From Dipetalonema caudispina (lineage: Eukaryota; Nematoda; Chromadorea; Rhabditida; Onchocercidae): 19,192 nucleotides of DNA. Within the stretch, counting starts at the first letter, position 1; the number at the start of each line of letters is the position of its first letter. The notes under the pieces are model-generated. The model was not told the origin of the DNA. It saw only the letters and a list, made by a program, of their open reading frames with translations, and ran no database searches. The stretch spans positions 1 through 19,192 of the forward strand of contig JABVXV010000639.1 in NCBI GenBank assembly GCA_013365325.1, given 5' to 3'. Below, piece by piece: positions 1 through 10,092 of the stretch. Position numbers and translations under genes: made by a program.

Positions 1-216
<216 letters not shown>

Positions 217-903
217 TCTTATTCGTTTTATTAAGATATTAATATTCGAAAATTTGGTGCAAACGAAATTCTCAACTTTTCTATTTTTACCTCTGCAGAA
301 TTTCGAAAGAATAGAAAGTAAAAATAACAACTACACTCCTTTCTTTTTGAAGCGCCATCTTTCTCTTTCACATGATTTTGCTATTCCATGCCTTTTATTC
401 CTGTTTTCAGCTGTAACATTGTGTTAAATACTGCCATCGTTCCGTTTCAGTCGTTTGTCGTACGGAAATATGAAACGAGCTGCTGTTTTATCATCATACT
501 ATGACATTCTTCATTCAAAGTTGCGCTATTTGGGTGCATCCGCTTGAGTTAACCAATTATCTTCGAATTCCTACGTTATGCTAAAATACCATTTATAATT
601 TGAGCTATTGACATACACTGTTTATTGTGATTTTAATGATCGATATTCTGGCATAGTTTTACGTAAATCTTAGGTACGTACTCCAAAGTGAAGGAATGTA
701 TATTGTGATTTTTACGAAGCAAACCAAGAAAGAATTGCAGAGTGAGGATTAAATGTTTCTATGATTCGAAAGCCTAACGGCAAATGGTTCCAAAGGATAT
801 TTTGGCCGGATATTTCAAACCTTTTTCAAATAAATCGTTATGCTTAGGCTTATTCAGAAGGAATTCGATGATGTTATATTATCAGCAGTTACTGTAGGGT
901 TAA
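217..903. other. Upstream region of PEX3, no firm gene
   Basis: AT-rich single-copy DNA before PEX3. No TATA box or other promoter motif could be assigned with confidence. It contains one 25-codon ORF (470-547) preceded by a TTTCAG acceptor-like hexamer at 445-450, reported as a finding and not as a gene. It probably holds the PEX3 promoter and outron. Confidence 0.5.
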
Positions 904-920
904 ATGAATTGGTTGATATG

Positions 921-933
921 TATTTTTAGCCAG
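921..933 (+). promoter_or_regulatory. Probable SL trans-splice acceptor of PEX3
   Basis: A T-rich tract ends in AG at 928-929 and again at 932-933, directly before the ATG at 934. No exon or donor that would pair with it is evident upstream. In nematodes this usually marks the spliced-leader addition site, giving a 5' UTR of 0-4 bases plus the leader. Site choice is inference. Confidence 0.5.
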
Positions 934-3513
934 ATGTCAGGTGTGTGGGATTTCCTGAAACGACATCGTGGAAAGATTGTTGCTGGAGCAGTTGTAGCTG
1001 GAGGGGCATTCGTTGTTCAGCAGGCTTGGCGAAATTCCTCATTCCAACTTCTCAGTTATAGATGGAACCGTGATCGAGAATTCAGCCGGACTCAACTGAA
1101 AGTTAGTAAAAGCTATTTCATGTTTGCTTTATTCATTTTATTTGTATATTTTCTAGGCTTCTGCTTCTCGAAATTTCATGTTGCTTTATTGGGGAATTTT
1201 TTGTGCATGTTGAAGATTTGAATATCTGATTCTATTACCATACAGGCTCGGCGGCATTACATTTACGATACGCAACATCGAACATGCGATATTTCAATCC
1301 TAGATTTATTGCCCACCATAGCAAATCGAATATCGTTATATTTTGATGTAGAAGCATTGATTGAGGATCTTAAAAATAATAAAGAACTCAGCAAGGAACA
1401 GCGAATTATCCAATGGCAAGATATTAAGGTACCGATATTAAGATAAAGTCTATATTTTGTGATTTAACAGACATATTTATGCAGTTTGTTATATCTTGCC
1501 TTCTCTCAACCATGCAAAAGGCATGAAATTGAAATTAAAATGATAAATTATTCAGTAGAACTGGTGTATGTTTCTGTGCACTTTGTGCAAAGGCGATCTT
1601 AGATTCTGTTCTTTATGGTATGAGGAAACAGTTGAGTTCAGCATTTCAATTTTGTAATGTTTCATAGTCATTTCGGTCGTATGGTATTCTTGAGTTGTCT
1701 CTACAGCATTGTACACTAATTTCATCTTTATAATACTGTACTGCGCACTTCTCTCAACTCTGTTACTTTTTTTTTGTAGGTAAAGGCAATTGGACGAATG
1801 GTTGCACTTGCCTATGCGTTCTCCTTAATTACTGTGACTCTGAAATGCCAGATTTCAATTTTAGCTGCTCAACTTTGTTCGTCGCTTACGGAAAAAGAAG
1901 ATGATCACTGGTGAGTGCTAACAAATCAAAACTTTCGAAATGTTTAGCTCTACAGAAAATCGTTGATTAAAGCACTGAACTGATTATTTTTAGGTGGAAT
2001 CAATACTTACCCGAAAATCTTAAATTCAGCACTTCACTAATGCATCTAACTGCTCCCCAGAAATGCACTGTTGATCCCTCTTCACAACAAATTTTCATGA
2101 GATGTTACCAATTTTTCATATCCACAGGTATTTAATTGTTTCAACATTTTTAACCATCAGTGAGACTTGCTGGTGGCCATTATTTTCTTATATAACCATC
2201 AGAACTCATTGTTTAAAAAGTTGAGCTATCTTATATCACTTTCAAAGCTCCATAATATATATCATGAAGTTTGTTTCCACAGATAGGGCAAAAATAAGCA
2301 TATAAGCTACATATTACTTAAGGCATACTGTGATAAGTTCCCTTATCCCTTTGTAATGGTATATCAAGAACTAAATTTATTTTTTTACTGTTTTTGACTG
2401 TTCCATATATCTACCATGACATATTGAAATACTAATTAAGGCATTGAAAAATCAGTTTTCCATAAATCATATACAAATGCATTGATTTTGTGAAGAATGG
2501 ATTTGTTAGATTATATGCGTTCCATTTATTTTCTTAGGAGGTGAGGATTTCGAAAATTTAAATGGGGGATTATTTCTTTTATCCTCCTTAACAGTTTTTG
2601 AAAGCTCATATATACGAAGAAATGCTGAGTTATATATATATATATATATATATATACGTACAATTTATGTACTTGCAAGCAAACTAGATCAGGCTTGGAT
2701 GATTTATTGAAAAGCATCGAAACTGTCTGCAAAGCACAACTGGAAGAGTTGGAATTGAAAACACCAATAGATGGAGAACACCTAAAAGCGATTTTCTTTA
2801 ATCTCAAGAGAAGAATGGATTTGTTAGATTGTCGACACTTTTCATATCTCGTCGTGCCGAAATATGCAAATAAGGTAATCGTTTCTATTGTCCGATCGGG
2901 GCTGTGTTTTTCGCAGCCGAAATTTTCTGACTTTATATGAATCATATATTTCGATTGACTTTGTCACTTGCAATCCTTTTTACTTTCCAGAATGGCTTTG
3001 CGTTGCCAAATCTTGGTCAACTGGATGTACTTCTAAGACGTCTCGTAGAAATGTTAGAATCAACGAAATGCAAGGAAGTAACATCGTCGCTGGTCGATTT
3101 CTTCTTTGATGCCATCGTAAACGTAAGTGGAAAATGTCTCATTTTTTCTTCTTAAATTGTTTAAGCGGAAATCTTAACCATATTTCATAGGTGTATTTGT
3201 TGAGTTTTCATTTAGATGATGAGGTCTATTGACCTTCAAAAGTAATGTTTTCATTTTATTAGACAGCAAAGCTCTGTACTGTTTATCGTTATGCAAACCA
3301 TTTTATTATAATGTTATTTATAAATTCCAGTTTGTAAACCAACACAGTACCAATCAAGAGATGCCTATGGCAAGAATACTACCTTTAATTACGGACAGTT
3401 TCCATACCTTATCTCGAAGTGGTTTCGATTCACCAATACAAAATATTCTTTGCTCCACCGAATTACACTCACTTTCTATGCATGTTTTTTCACTTCCTCC
3501 TGTTGAACTGTGA
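934..3513 (+). CDS. PEX3: Peroxin-3 (peroxisomal biogenesis factor 3), seven exons, complete
   Basis: PEX3 is the peroxisomal membrane anchor that docks PEX19 carrying membrane-protein cargo. Exons: 934-1101, 1246-1428, 1780-1910, 1994-2127, 2693-2874, 2991-3122, 3331-3513. All introns are GT-AG with matching phases, giving 370 residues against 373 in human. The N-terminus has the family pattern: WDFLKRHRGK followed by a hydrophobic Gly/Ala/Val membrane segment (about residues 14-30). The ARRHYIYDTQHRTC stretch (57-70) matches ARRQY...QRTC of the human protein. Trp113 in IIQWQDIK fits human Trp104 of the PEX19-binding site. Helical similarity runs through STGLDDLLKSIE (around 204-215) to the C-terminal ARILPLITD segment (exon 7). 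The start at 934 is preferred over the in-frame ATG at 904 because family similarity begins there and acceptor AGs lie just before it. The exon 5 acceptor is weak, but homology supports the join. Confidence 0.93.
1429..1779 (+). other. PEX3 intron 2
   Basis: A 351-base GT-AG intron with a T-run before the acceptor at 1778-1779. I see no coding or RNA feature inside it. Confidence 0.85.
2128..2692 (+). other. PEX3 intron 4, with (TA)n
   Basis: The longest PEX3 intron (565 bases). It contains a TA dinucleotide array near its 3' end. The acceptor at 2691-2692 (GATCAG) lacks the usual T-rich tract. A better-looking acceptor (TTTTCTTAG at 2529-2537) opens a frame that meets a stop just before exon 5, so it does not give the conserved protein. 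Confidence 0.75.
2630..2656. repeat. (TA)n microsatellite
   Basis: About 13 uninterrupted TA units inside PEX3 intron 4, ending roughly 37 bases before the exon 5 acceptor. Confidence 0.95.
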
Positions 3514-3582
3514 TAGTTTTCTTTATTTTTTGCATATATTTGCTGTTCAGACTTATTTTAAGCGGAATCTTCAGTAGTTGAA

Positions 3583-3588
3583 AATAAA
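3583..3588 (+). terminator. PEX3 polyadenylation signal
   Basis: A canonical AATAAA lies about 70 bases after the PEX3 stop codon, followed by an A-rich stretch. It would give a 3' UTR of about 90 bases. Confidence 0.7.
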
Positions 3589-3604
3589 TGAAAAAAATTC
3601 CTAC

Positions 3605-4790
3605 AAACAGTCGGTTCGTATATTTACTCTCTGAAACAATCTGAGGATAAACGATTAAGGAGAGTTGCTAGCTGCAGTATGGAAGACATACATATCCGTA
3701 ATCCCAGGGAATTATCTTAATCTGTATAAAATATCTTCATTTCGTTTTCTTGTAGGATAGTCCCTTGTAGGATTGCTCAGGACTACATATCAACCAAGGT
3801 TCGACAAGTTAATGTTTATTTTATTTTGAGCCATAGTGATGATTGTTTAAGACTGGTTAGAATATAATCATCTACAGCTTTTTCATGTGAAGGAATAAAA
3901 AGGACAGATGGTCAGAATACTTATATTGATGTGTGAATAATATGGCCTTGAAATGATAAAATCATAATTTCGCTTTTCATTCTTCTCACTTTGTTGTATT
4001 CCCAGATCACGAAATAGGGATCAAATAAGCTATTGTTTTTCATTTCACCTTCATAGTTATTGTATCTTGAATATTTTGTGTTGTTATGTTAAGTATACTA
4101 TCTAAATTGGTTTAAGCTTCACTCCAATTCTTTCACTAGTATTATAAAAGCTGCAAAGAAAGTTCCTAAAAACCATACTCATTCTTGACTTCAGCTGTGT
4201 CATCTAGTGAATCATTTGATTTTATGTTTTAGATGTACAACTTCAACTTTTGTGGAAGTTTGAACTCACAAGAACTAAGACCAAGTAGGTCGAAGTAAAG
4301 TTCATAGAGTATGCTCGAAACGATTTTGTATAACAATCATTCCGAGAAAGTATTTATAATTCGACGTATTTCAAATTATCTTGAGCTGTTGATCATTGAA
4401 CGTACAAAAAGTATGATAAATTGATTAGCCTAAGATTAACCGAAAAATGTCACATGTGATCATTTGATCAATTTCTTGTACTTAGTGCATTTTATCTTTT
4501 GATAAAAATATATCATATCTCTTCATTAATATCAGTGCTGCTTTTTATGAAGGTGTCGGAATATCGATGTCGATCTTTCATACTTCATTAAGGTCATAAG
4601 TTAAGCTGAGGAAAGTCACTCATTTTAAGTGCATTGTTTCCAATGAATGAGAAGACGCTGGAATCATTGTCGAAAAAAAAAAAGAAAAAAAAAACATATA
4701 AATGAGCAAAGTATCTTTGATACTACGACACATCGCTGAAATTTGGGTATCTAATTGTTACCATTTTGTTTGACCATTGTATTATGGTAA
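3605..4790. other. Intergenic region between PEX3 and the NDUFAF8-like gene
   Basis: About 1.2 kb of AT-rich DNA with no open frame or exon-like block I can support on either strand. It includes an A-rich tract at about 4673-4695. All flanking genes point the same way, so an operon with a long spacer or a separate promoter are both possible. Confidence 0.6.
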
Positions 4791-4796
4791 TTCCAG
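4786..4796 (+). promoter_or_regulatory. Probable SL trans-splice acceptor of the NDUFAF8-like gene
   Basis: TAATTCCAG ends in AG at 4795-4796, eight bases before the ATG at 4805. No exon upstream could supply a donor. This fits a spliced-leader acceptor and favours the 4805 start over the in-frame ATG at 4784, which would then lie in the outron. Confidence 0.5.
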
Positions 4797-4804
4797 TTGT
4801 GGAT

Positions 4805-5474
4805 ATGCCCAATGAGCGAAAATTATACAAATATGCAACATATTTGAGCAATTGCTCACGTGAGGTGGGTATACACTTTACCTTGCTTCATGGTTTTATA
4901 GGATCATTTATCAATAATCATATAGGTTTTTCTACCTGTAAATATCGTTTATGGCATTCTCTGATTTGTTGAGACTTATTGGGAATGTATATTTCGCATA
5001 TTCGAGTTCAATTTTAGGAAAAAAAGACTCAATTTTGTTGGAAGGATTATGACAGAAATTTCAGGCAATCGATTACGGGAAATGTGTTGGAGAAAAAGCC
5101 GGAAAAGTGACTCATTTGGCGTGTCAACGTGAATTTGCATCCCTGCTAAATTGTGTGGAAAAACAGGTACAATATATTATGTGCTTTTTATTCTTCCTTC
5201 CGTTTGACCTTGTGATTAATGCAGCACAATTTATATGACTATGACGCATGAAGATGCGATGTAACTCAAAAGTTGAAATTTAGTTCATTTCAAAGTTATA
5301 GAAGTTAACCTTGAAGAAATGGACAAATTTGGAGAAGTTTATCGCATTGTAGTTCAGTCAACTCCAAAAAAGACATTTCAAATAACAAAATCCGCTATCC
5401 TTTTGTTGATTATTTCTCAGTTTTTCAAAATATTCAACTGGATTTTGCAGATCCGAGTAGCTTCTATGAAATGA
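4805..5474 (+). CDS. NDUFAF8: Twin-CX9C mitochondrial protein, NDUFAF8-like
   Basis: Exons 4805-4864, 5065-5166 and 5451-5474 give 61 residues (human NDUFAF8 has 74). The defining signature is exact: Cys17-x9-Cys27 and Cys40-x9-Cys50, the twin CX9C fold oxidised by MIA40 in the intermembrane space. Residues around the cysteines follow human NDUFAF8: YGKC for YGRC, and CQREFASLLNC for CAREFEALRSC. The human protein works with NDUFAF5 in complex I assembly; the same role here is inference. The last exon adds only seven codons and stops at TGA 5472-5474, which overlaps the UTP23 start codon by ATGA. An upstream acceptor at 5419-5420 is also in frame and would add ten residues. If the second donor were not used, the frame would instead run on into intron 2 and stop there. 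No AATAAA lies between this gene and UTP23. Another small twin-CX9C family is the main alternative. Confidence 0.75.
5421..5450 (+). promoter_or_regulatory. Tandem acceptors before the NDUFAF8/UTP23 junction exon
   Basis: Two acceptors lie 30 bases apart: TTTCTCAG ending at 5420 and GATTTTGCAG ending at 5450. Both keep the NDUFAF8-like frame. The second leaves 20 bases before the UTP23 ATG, a typical spacing for a trans-splice site. The pair could divide cis- and trans-splicing between the two genes. Confidence 0.55.
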
Positions 5475-6864
5475 AGGTAAAACGATACAAACGAGCGAAA
5501 CGTATCATTTCCATTTATCGGCATAACTTTAATTTGGAACCACCTTATCAAGTTTTACTCGATGGTACTTTTGCTATGGCTGCACTACAAAGTAAAATTA
5601 ATTTACGGGAGCAGATGCCGAAATATTTGAATGCTGTAAGCTTTTTCTTTTCGTTTTCCAGAATCATACGTTTGGTTAGCGTATGTTGTTCATGTTCAGT
5701 TATTGTTTCTGCACTGTATTATTTTAACCTTATTCTACTACTGTACTTCTATGCTAACAAGTTGTCCATATATTTTGTATTTCTCATTACTTTTTTAATT
5801 TCCAAAATCTTTTCTATAATCTTGTAAGTTTAGGAAGTTGATATAAGAGTAACCAGTTGTGTGCTTAAAGAATTGGAAAAACTGGGATCTACATTGTACG
5901 GTGCATTGCATATTTGCAAACAATTTGACGTAAGCTAGACTTCTTTTCCTTTTTCTTATTTTCATTTCTTATTTCGGCTTTTTTTTTTTGTTCCCTTCTC
6001 TCTTTTCTTTTTTAAAGCGGAATGGCTAATTTTGATTTTCCCGGAAATCTGTTGACTAATGAGAATGTTTCAGATTGAATCGTGTCCCCACCAACCTGTT
6101 CGAACGGCAGTAGAGTGCATTAAGCATATGGCACGTCGAATGAAACATAGAACAGCGTACTTCTTTGCAACACAGGTAACGAACTGTAATGTATCTGAGT
6201 TTAAAGCTGATACCGATTATCATCCTTAAATTGTAGGATAATGAGCTCACAGAAGCTTTGAAGCAAATTCCCGGTATACCAATCTTGTTCATCAAATATA
6301 ATGCAATTTTGATCGATCGACCCAGTCAGGCTACCATTCAGGTCAACCGTTAATTATTTAAATTGATGGATTTCGTAGTTCTGTCAGTTACTTTCAAGTT
6401 GTCTGCAATTTATATTCCTTGACGGAAATCTGTTTTCTTCCGAACATGTTGCACGCATCTAGATAATTTCATTCACATGTGTGAGTGGAGAAAGTAATAA
6501 GTATGTTTGAACATCAAAGTAAGTATTAGTATTTGAAAATTTTCAACTTCTCGGCATGAATTTAGATATGGAAGGCATCTAAGAAAAATGGCTAAGATTT
6601 TGATCTAGTCTTTTTTAGGAAATTGAAAAGCCGAAAGACCAACTATGTGAAGTGAAGGAACTGAAAAAGGAGATATTTGGTGAAGATGAAAAACCGAGAC
6701 GGAAGCGAAAAGGTCCAAAAGGACCAAATCCCCTTTCTGTCAAGAAGAAAAAGAAAAAGACTCAATTGTCCAGTATTCAGCAGGAAATGGGGCCAAGTGC
6801 GAAAACTGTTACCTCCAAAAGACGTCGTAGAAAAAGAAAGGAGGACGCGATGGAAATGAAATAA
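5471..6864 (+). CDS. UTP23: UTP23, PIN-domain small-subunit processome factor
   Basis: UTP23 acts in the nucleolus in early 18S rRNA maturation, in the processome that releases snR30/U17. Exons 5471-5635, 5834-5929, 6074-6175, 6237-6341 and 6619-6864 are all phase 0 and give 237 residues (human 249). The PIN-like domain spans about 1-150. It has the hallmark YQVLLDGTF (Asp31; human YQILLDGTF), LREQMPKYL, CVLKELEKLG (Glu68) and FATQD (Asp122). The family zinc ligands fit Cys83, Cys91, His93 and Cys102. The C-terminal tail is very basic, with GPNPLS at 191-196 followed by a lysine run, as in the human protein. The start overlaps the stop of the preceding NDUFAF8-like frame (ATGA). This is clearly UTP23 and not its paralogue FCF1/UTP24, because of the GPNPLS-Lys tail. 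Confidence 0.95.
6342..6618 (+). other. UTP23 intron 4
   Basis: A 277-base intron, the longest in UTP23, from a CAG|GT donor to a TTTTTTAG acceptor. I see nothing else in it. Confidence 0.85.
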
Positions 6865-6914
6865 AAAACCTTTACGGTTGTAGCGTGACCTCTGTATTGT
6901 TCTTCCGGTTTAAA

Positions 6915-6920
6915 ATAAAC
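6915..6920 (+). terminator. UTP23 polyadenylation signal
   Basis: AATAAA about 50 bases after the UTP23 stop. It is the first canonical signal downstream of both overlapping genes, so it may serve a shared transcript. Confidence 0.75.
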
Positions 6921-7798
6921 TTTTTACAGTGAAGTCCTAATTCTGCTATTTTCCTCTCTTTGCAAATTTCTACATCAGTTCTTTCATTTTTCTCCTCTAT
7001 CGAATTTCATCTTTTCAAATTTGTCGTTAAGGTGAATTCGAGCTTTAATCAAATAACATCTACTTGTTGTGTTACGCAGGTTTCGTTTTTGCAAATTTCT
7101 TTGTTCCTGTCCTTTCTACTGTCATTATGCTAAAGCAGCTGCTCGAAATTATCCGCATCTGGATACAAGAGAGAAAAAAAAATAAATTGGAACAAAAAAT
7201 GGCTACCTGATCGGATAAGCTTCAATTCAAGATAATCAAGACTTTGATTCTTGTTGTTCGATGACTTAGCTGTTTTTACCATCTGTTATCCTGAAATAAA
7301 ATATTAATAATGTAAACAACGCAATTTTTATTTCTCAATCGTTTACATTCATTAGGTTAAAGCTACTGAGAATTTCCAGGTAATTTATTTCCCTAACTTG
7401 AGGAATCATTTAAGGGATGTGTTTTCAACATATTTGATTACCAATGATTTTGATGTGAAAAGAATTTTTTTTGTCCCTCTTCCCTCTAACGATTTGTCGA
7501 TGAATCAGCTAGTTAATCATTAATTATCTGAATCAGTCATTAATTCTCCCTTATTAAATTTTATATTTAAATTTATATTATCATAAGCAGATGGTGTTAT
7601 TGACAAAATGAGAAAATACCGCTTATGGAACGATAATATCATATTATTGGATTCCTTCTTGAATATGATTACTTTCTTAGTATTTCTTCTCTCTTTCCAT
7701 TTTATGTAGTAAACAAGGCTATCGAAATATCTAATTTCTTCTATTCATTTCACTAAACAATTTTTGTCGTATATCATTAAAATAGATGCCAATGATAG

Positions 7799-7984
7799 GA
7801 CAATAGCGCTGCTAGGCTTCCTCTTCACTTACTCCCATTCAAATTACAACGATTGGATCATTCAGTGCTAATGTATCTTCGTCGTAATGATATGATTCAC
7901 TGTATGCTCGAATGCAACGATATGTTGTCTGTTAACTGTCTGAACAATGTCATAAATATTGCTGATCAAATTAGTAACGGTAAT
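7799..7984 (+). other. Exon-like open frame, unrecognised
   Basis: A 62-codon open frame with no required start, lying between TAG stops at 7796-7798 and 7985-7987. The AG at 7797-7798 could act as an acceptor. A GT at 7980-7981 (ACG|GTAATT) could act as donor. The DNA here is visibly less AT-rich than its surroundings, and the translation is not low-complexity (it includes LPFKLQRLDHSVLMYLRR). The opposite strand is open for about 40 codons in one frame over the same block. I recognise no family. It could be an alternative first exon, a decayed exon, a non-coding RNA or chance. Confidence 0.25.
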
Positions 7985-8480
7985 TAGGCTTTTTTGTTAA
8001 TTTGAATAATTTGCATATAATTAAGTTTGCTAATATAATATCCATATTTTCTAGTATTATTTTATCCAAAAAATTTAGGATATTATTTCTAAAGTATTAG
8101 TATAATGTAATCATTCATTTAATGCTATTCTTATACTGGAAGATTTCTATGGCTTACATATTGATTAAATTGTTTATTAAAAATTATTTTATCTATCTTT
8201 TTATAATTTGTGATGTAATAAATTTCTTGATTTTAAATTCTAATATCATTACCAATTACTATTAGTTCATTTTTGCTCAAAGAGAAAACAATAAAAGAAA
8301 TGTCCTTCAATAAATATATTAAATTAACTTCCTAATTGTTTTATTATTTTAGTTGTTGAATTTAAGAAACTCTCAGCCTTATATAACTGCTAAAATTAAT
8401 CCCTCCTTACATTTATCTTCAAATTTAATCTTAAAGTTCAAATTTCAAATAATTCAACGATGAGTGTTAAAATTTCATTT

Positions 8481-8535
8481 ATTACATTCCATTGATTATT
8501 GCTCAATGTTGAACAAAAATTACATTCCATTGATT
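8481..8535. repeat. Short direct repeat
   Basis: The 17-mer ATTACATTCCATTGATT occurs at 8481-8497 and again at 8519-8535. It looks like a small local duplication with no further structure. Confidence 0.75.
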
Positions 8536-9081
8536 TGTTGTGATTTTTCTTTTCAATTTTATTTATTGAATTTGAGTTTGTTTGAGTGATTCATAAATTT
8601 TCAAAAAAAAAAAAAAAAAAAGTTCTTTTCAAAGCATTTATAAGTAATTATTTTTAAACTATTTACGCTGCTAATTCATCTACTTGGCACTTTTCATTAA
8701 ATATTGGCCCTTCTATCTATCATGCATTGTTGAATAATGTTTAGCCATAGGCTCTATTATTGATGTAAATATGTAATGATTGATTATTGTATATCACATG
8801 TTCATTTGCCAGATATTTTTAGATAAATAAATCTTATCATTATAACAAATCTTTTTAGTCTTATCTTTTTTTCTACATTATCAATTATTGTCAACAAAGA
8901 TAGTGATCATTAGGCTAGGCTTAAATTTTCAACTCCTAATAATGCAAATATGGCCAGAGATATTTTTGTTGTTGAAGAAATTGGTAAAAGATATACGTAT
9001 CACACTAACACTTCTCATCAATAAGAGCATATGATTGAGGTAATATTTAGCATTAAGGTAAAGTACACATTTGTCAGTCTG

Positions 9082-9136
9082 TTTGTGTGTGTGTGTCTGT
9101 CTGTCTGTCTGTGTATGTGTGTGTGTGTGTGTGTGT
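9082..9136. repeat. Compound (TG)n(CTGT)n(TG)n microsatellite
   Basis: TG units pass into about four CTGT units and then back to TG units. The antisense open frame over it is only a translation of the repeat. Confidence 0.95.
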
Positions 9137-10070
9137 AAGACAAGTAAAGAAAACGTTCGGTAATATAGGTAAATACTTTCATTTAACAATTGCTTTTACT
9201 TGATTATTAGCATAATCTATCATCATTTTGATAAAATTAATCATATTAAATACTTTTATTTCATAATTCAATTTTGATTCATTGAAATTAATCAAAAAAT
9301 GTATTCGAGATAAGAGTTAAAGGTCAATCTACAATCATTTTTTATACGTTCATTATAGCATTAAATTGTAATTCTGAATAATTGCTGTTAATAGTTATGA
9401 TTTCAAATATATAATGCTTACATATCTTTTGCAGTTAGCTGTTTTTAAAAAGTTTTAAATTTTAAAAGAATTAGCTCATCATTAATTAAAAAATTTATTT
9501 TTCTTCTTAATGATATCAAAGCAATTCAATGTGAAATAAATGTTTTAACAAACTAATATAATAATAATTAATCTTATCTTGTGATCTAATCCACCATTTA
9601 TTATTGCAATGAATGATTATCAGCTGTTAATTCTTTCATTTTTAATTTTTAACTTAATACTATTTTAATGATCCAAAATGTTAGTTTAAAATGTTGTTAT
9701 CCTAATGTAATTATCGATTTTTTTTTTCTTTATCTTTCATTATCTTTTGGTGATAACACTCAATATTTAATGTATTGCTATCGTTTTGTTAATCAATTAG
9801 TGATGATAGCTGTTGAAGTTAAAAATTAACTAGTTATGGAAAATTTTTGTACTAATTACATTAATTTCGAAAACATCTGAGATCCGTGTTTAATTTAAAA
9901 ATAAATTTTTAACATAAAAATGGTAACTGGATTAAGATCTAATTTTTAATTATTTTGTTTCTTAATTACTTCCTTTAAGATTACGTTTCAAATTTGAAAA
10001 CATTGATATGTTAACCTTTTTGTTTGAAAAAAAGAGAAAAAAGAAAGTAATCTTTATTCATACTTTCATT

Positions 10071-10092
10071 TCTCTCTCTCTCTCTCTCTCTT
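10071..10092. repeat. (TC)n microsatellite
   Basis: About ten TC units in the lin-18 upstream region. Confidence 0.95.

Noticed and set aside
2529..2545. Acceptor-donor pair TTCTTAG|GAG|GTGAGG as a 3-base microexon in PEX3 intron 4
   Set aside because: Direct joining of exon 4 to exon 5 already gives the conserved protein without an extra residue; microexons this small are improbable.
2526..2945. 139-codon minus-strand open frame over PEX3 exon 5
   Set aside because: It is antisense to a well-supported PEX3 exon, includes a translated TA repeat (YIYIYIYI), and resembles no family.
3790..3815. GGTTCGAC resembling a tRNA T-loop
   Set aside because: No T-stem complement, anticodon arm or acceptor stem could be built around it.
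4784..4804. Alternative NDUFAF8-like start at ATG 4784
   Set aside because: A likely trans-splice acceptor at 4796 lies inside this segment, and the human protein gives no support for the added residues. It cannot be fully excluded.
6056..6295. 79-codon minus-strand open frame
   Set aside because: Shadow of UTP23 exons 3 and 4.
7127..7213. 28-codon ORF starting MLKQLLEIIRIW downstream of UTP23
   Set aside because: Short, with an A-rich low-complexity second half, and no acceptor or conservation evidence.
8929..9189. Minus-strand open frame rich in His-Thr
   Set aside because: It is a translation of the TG/CTGT microsatellite.
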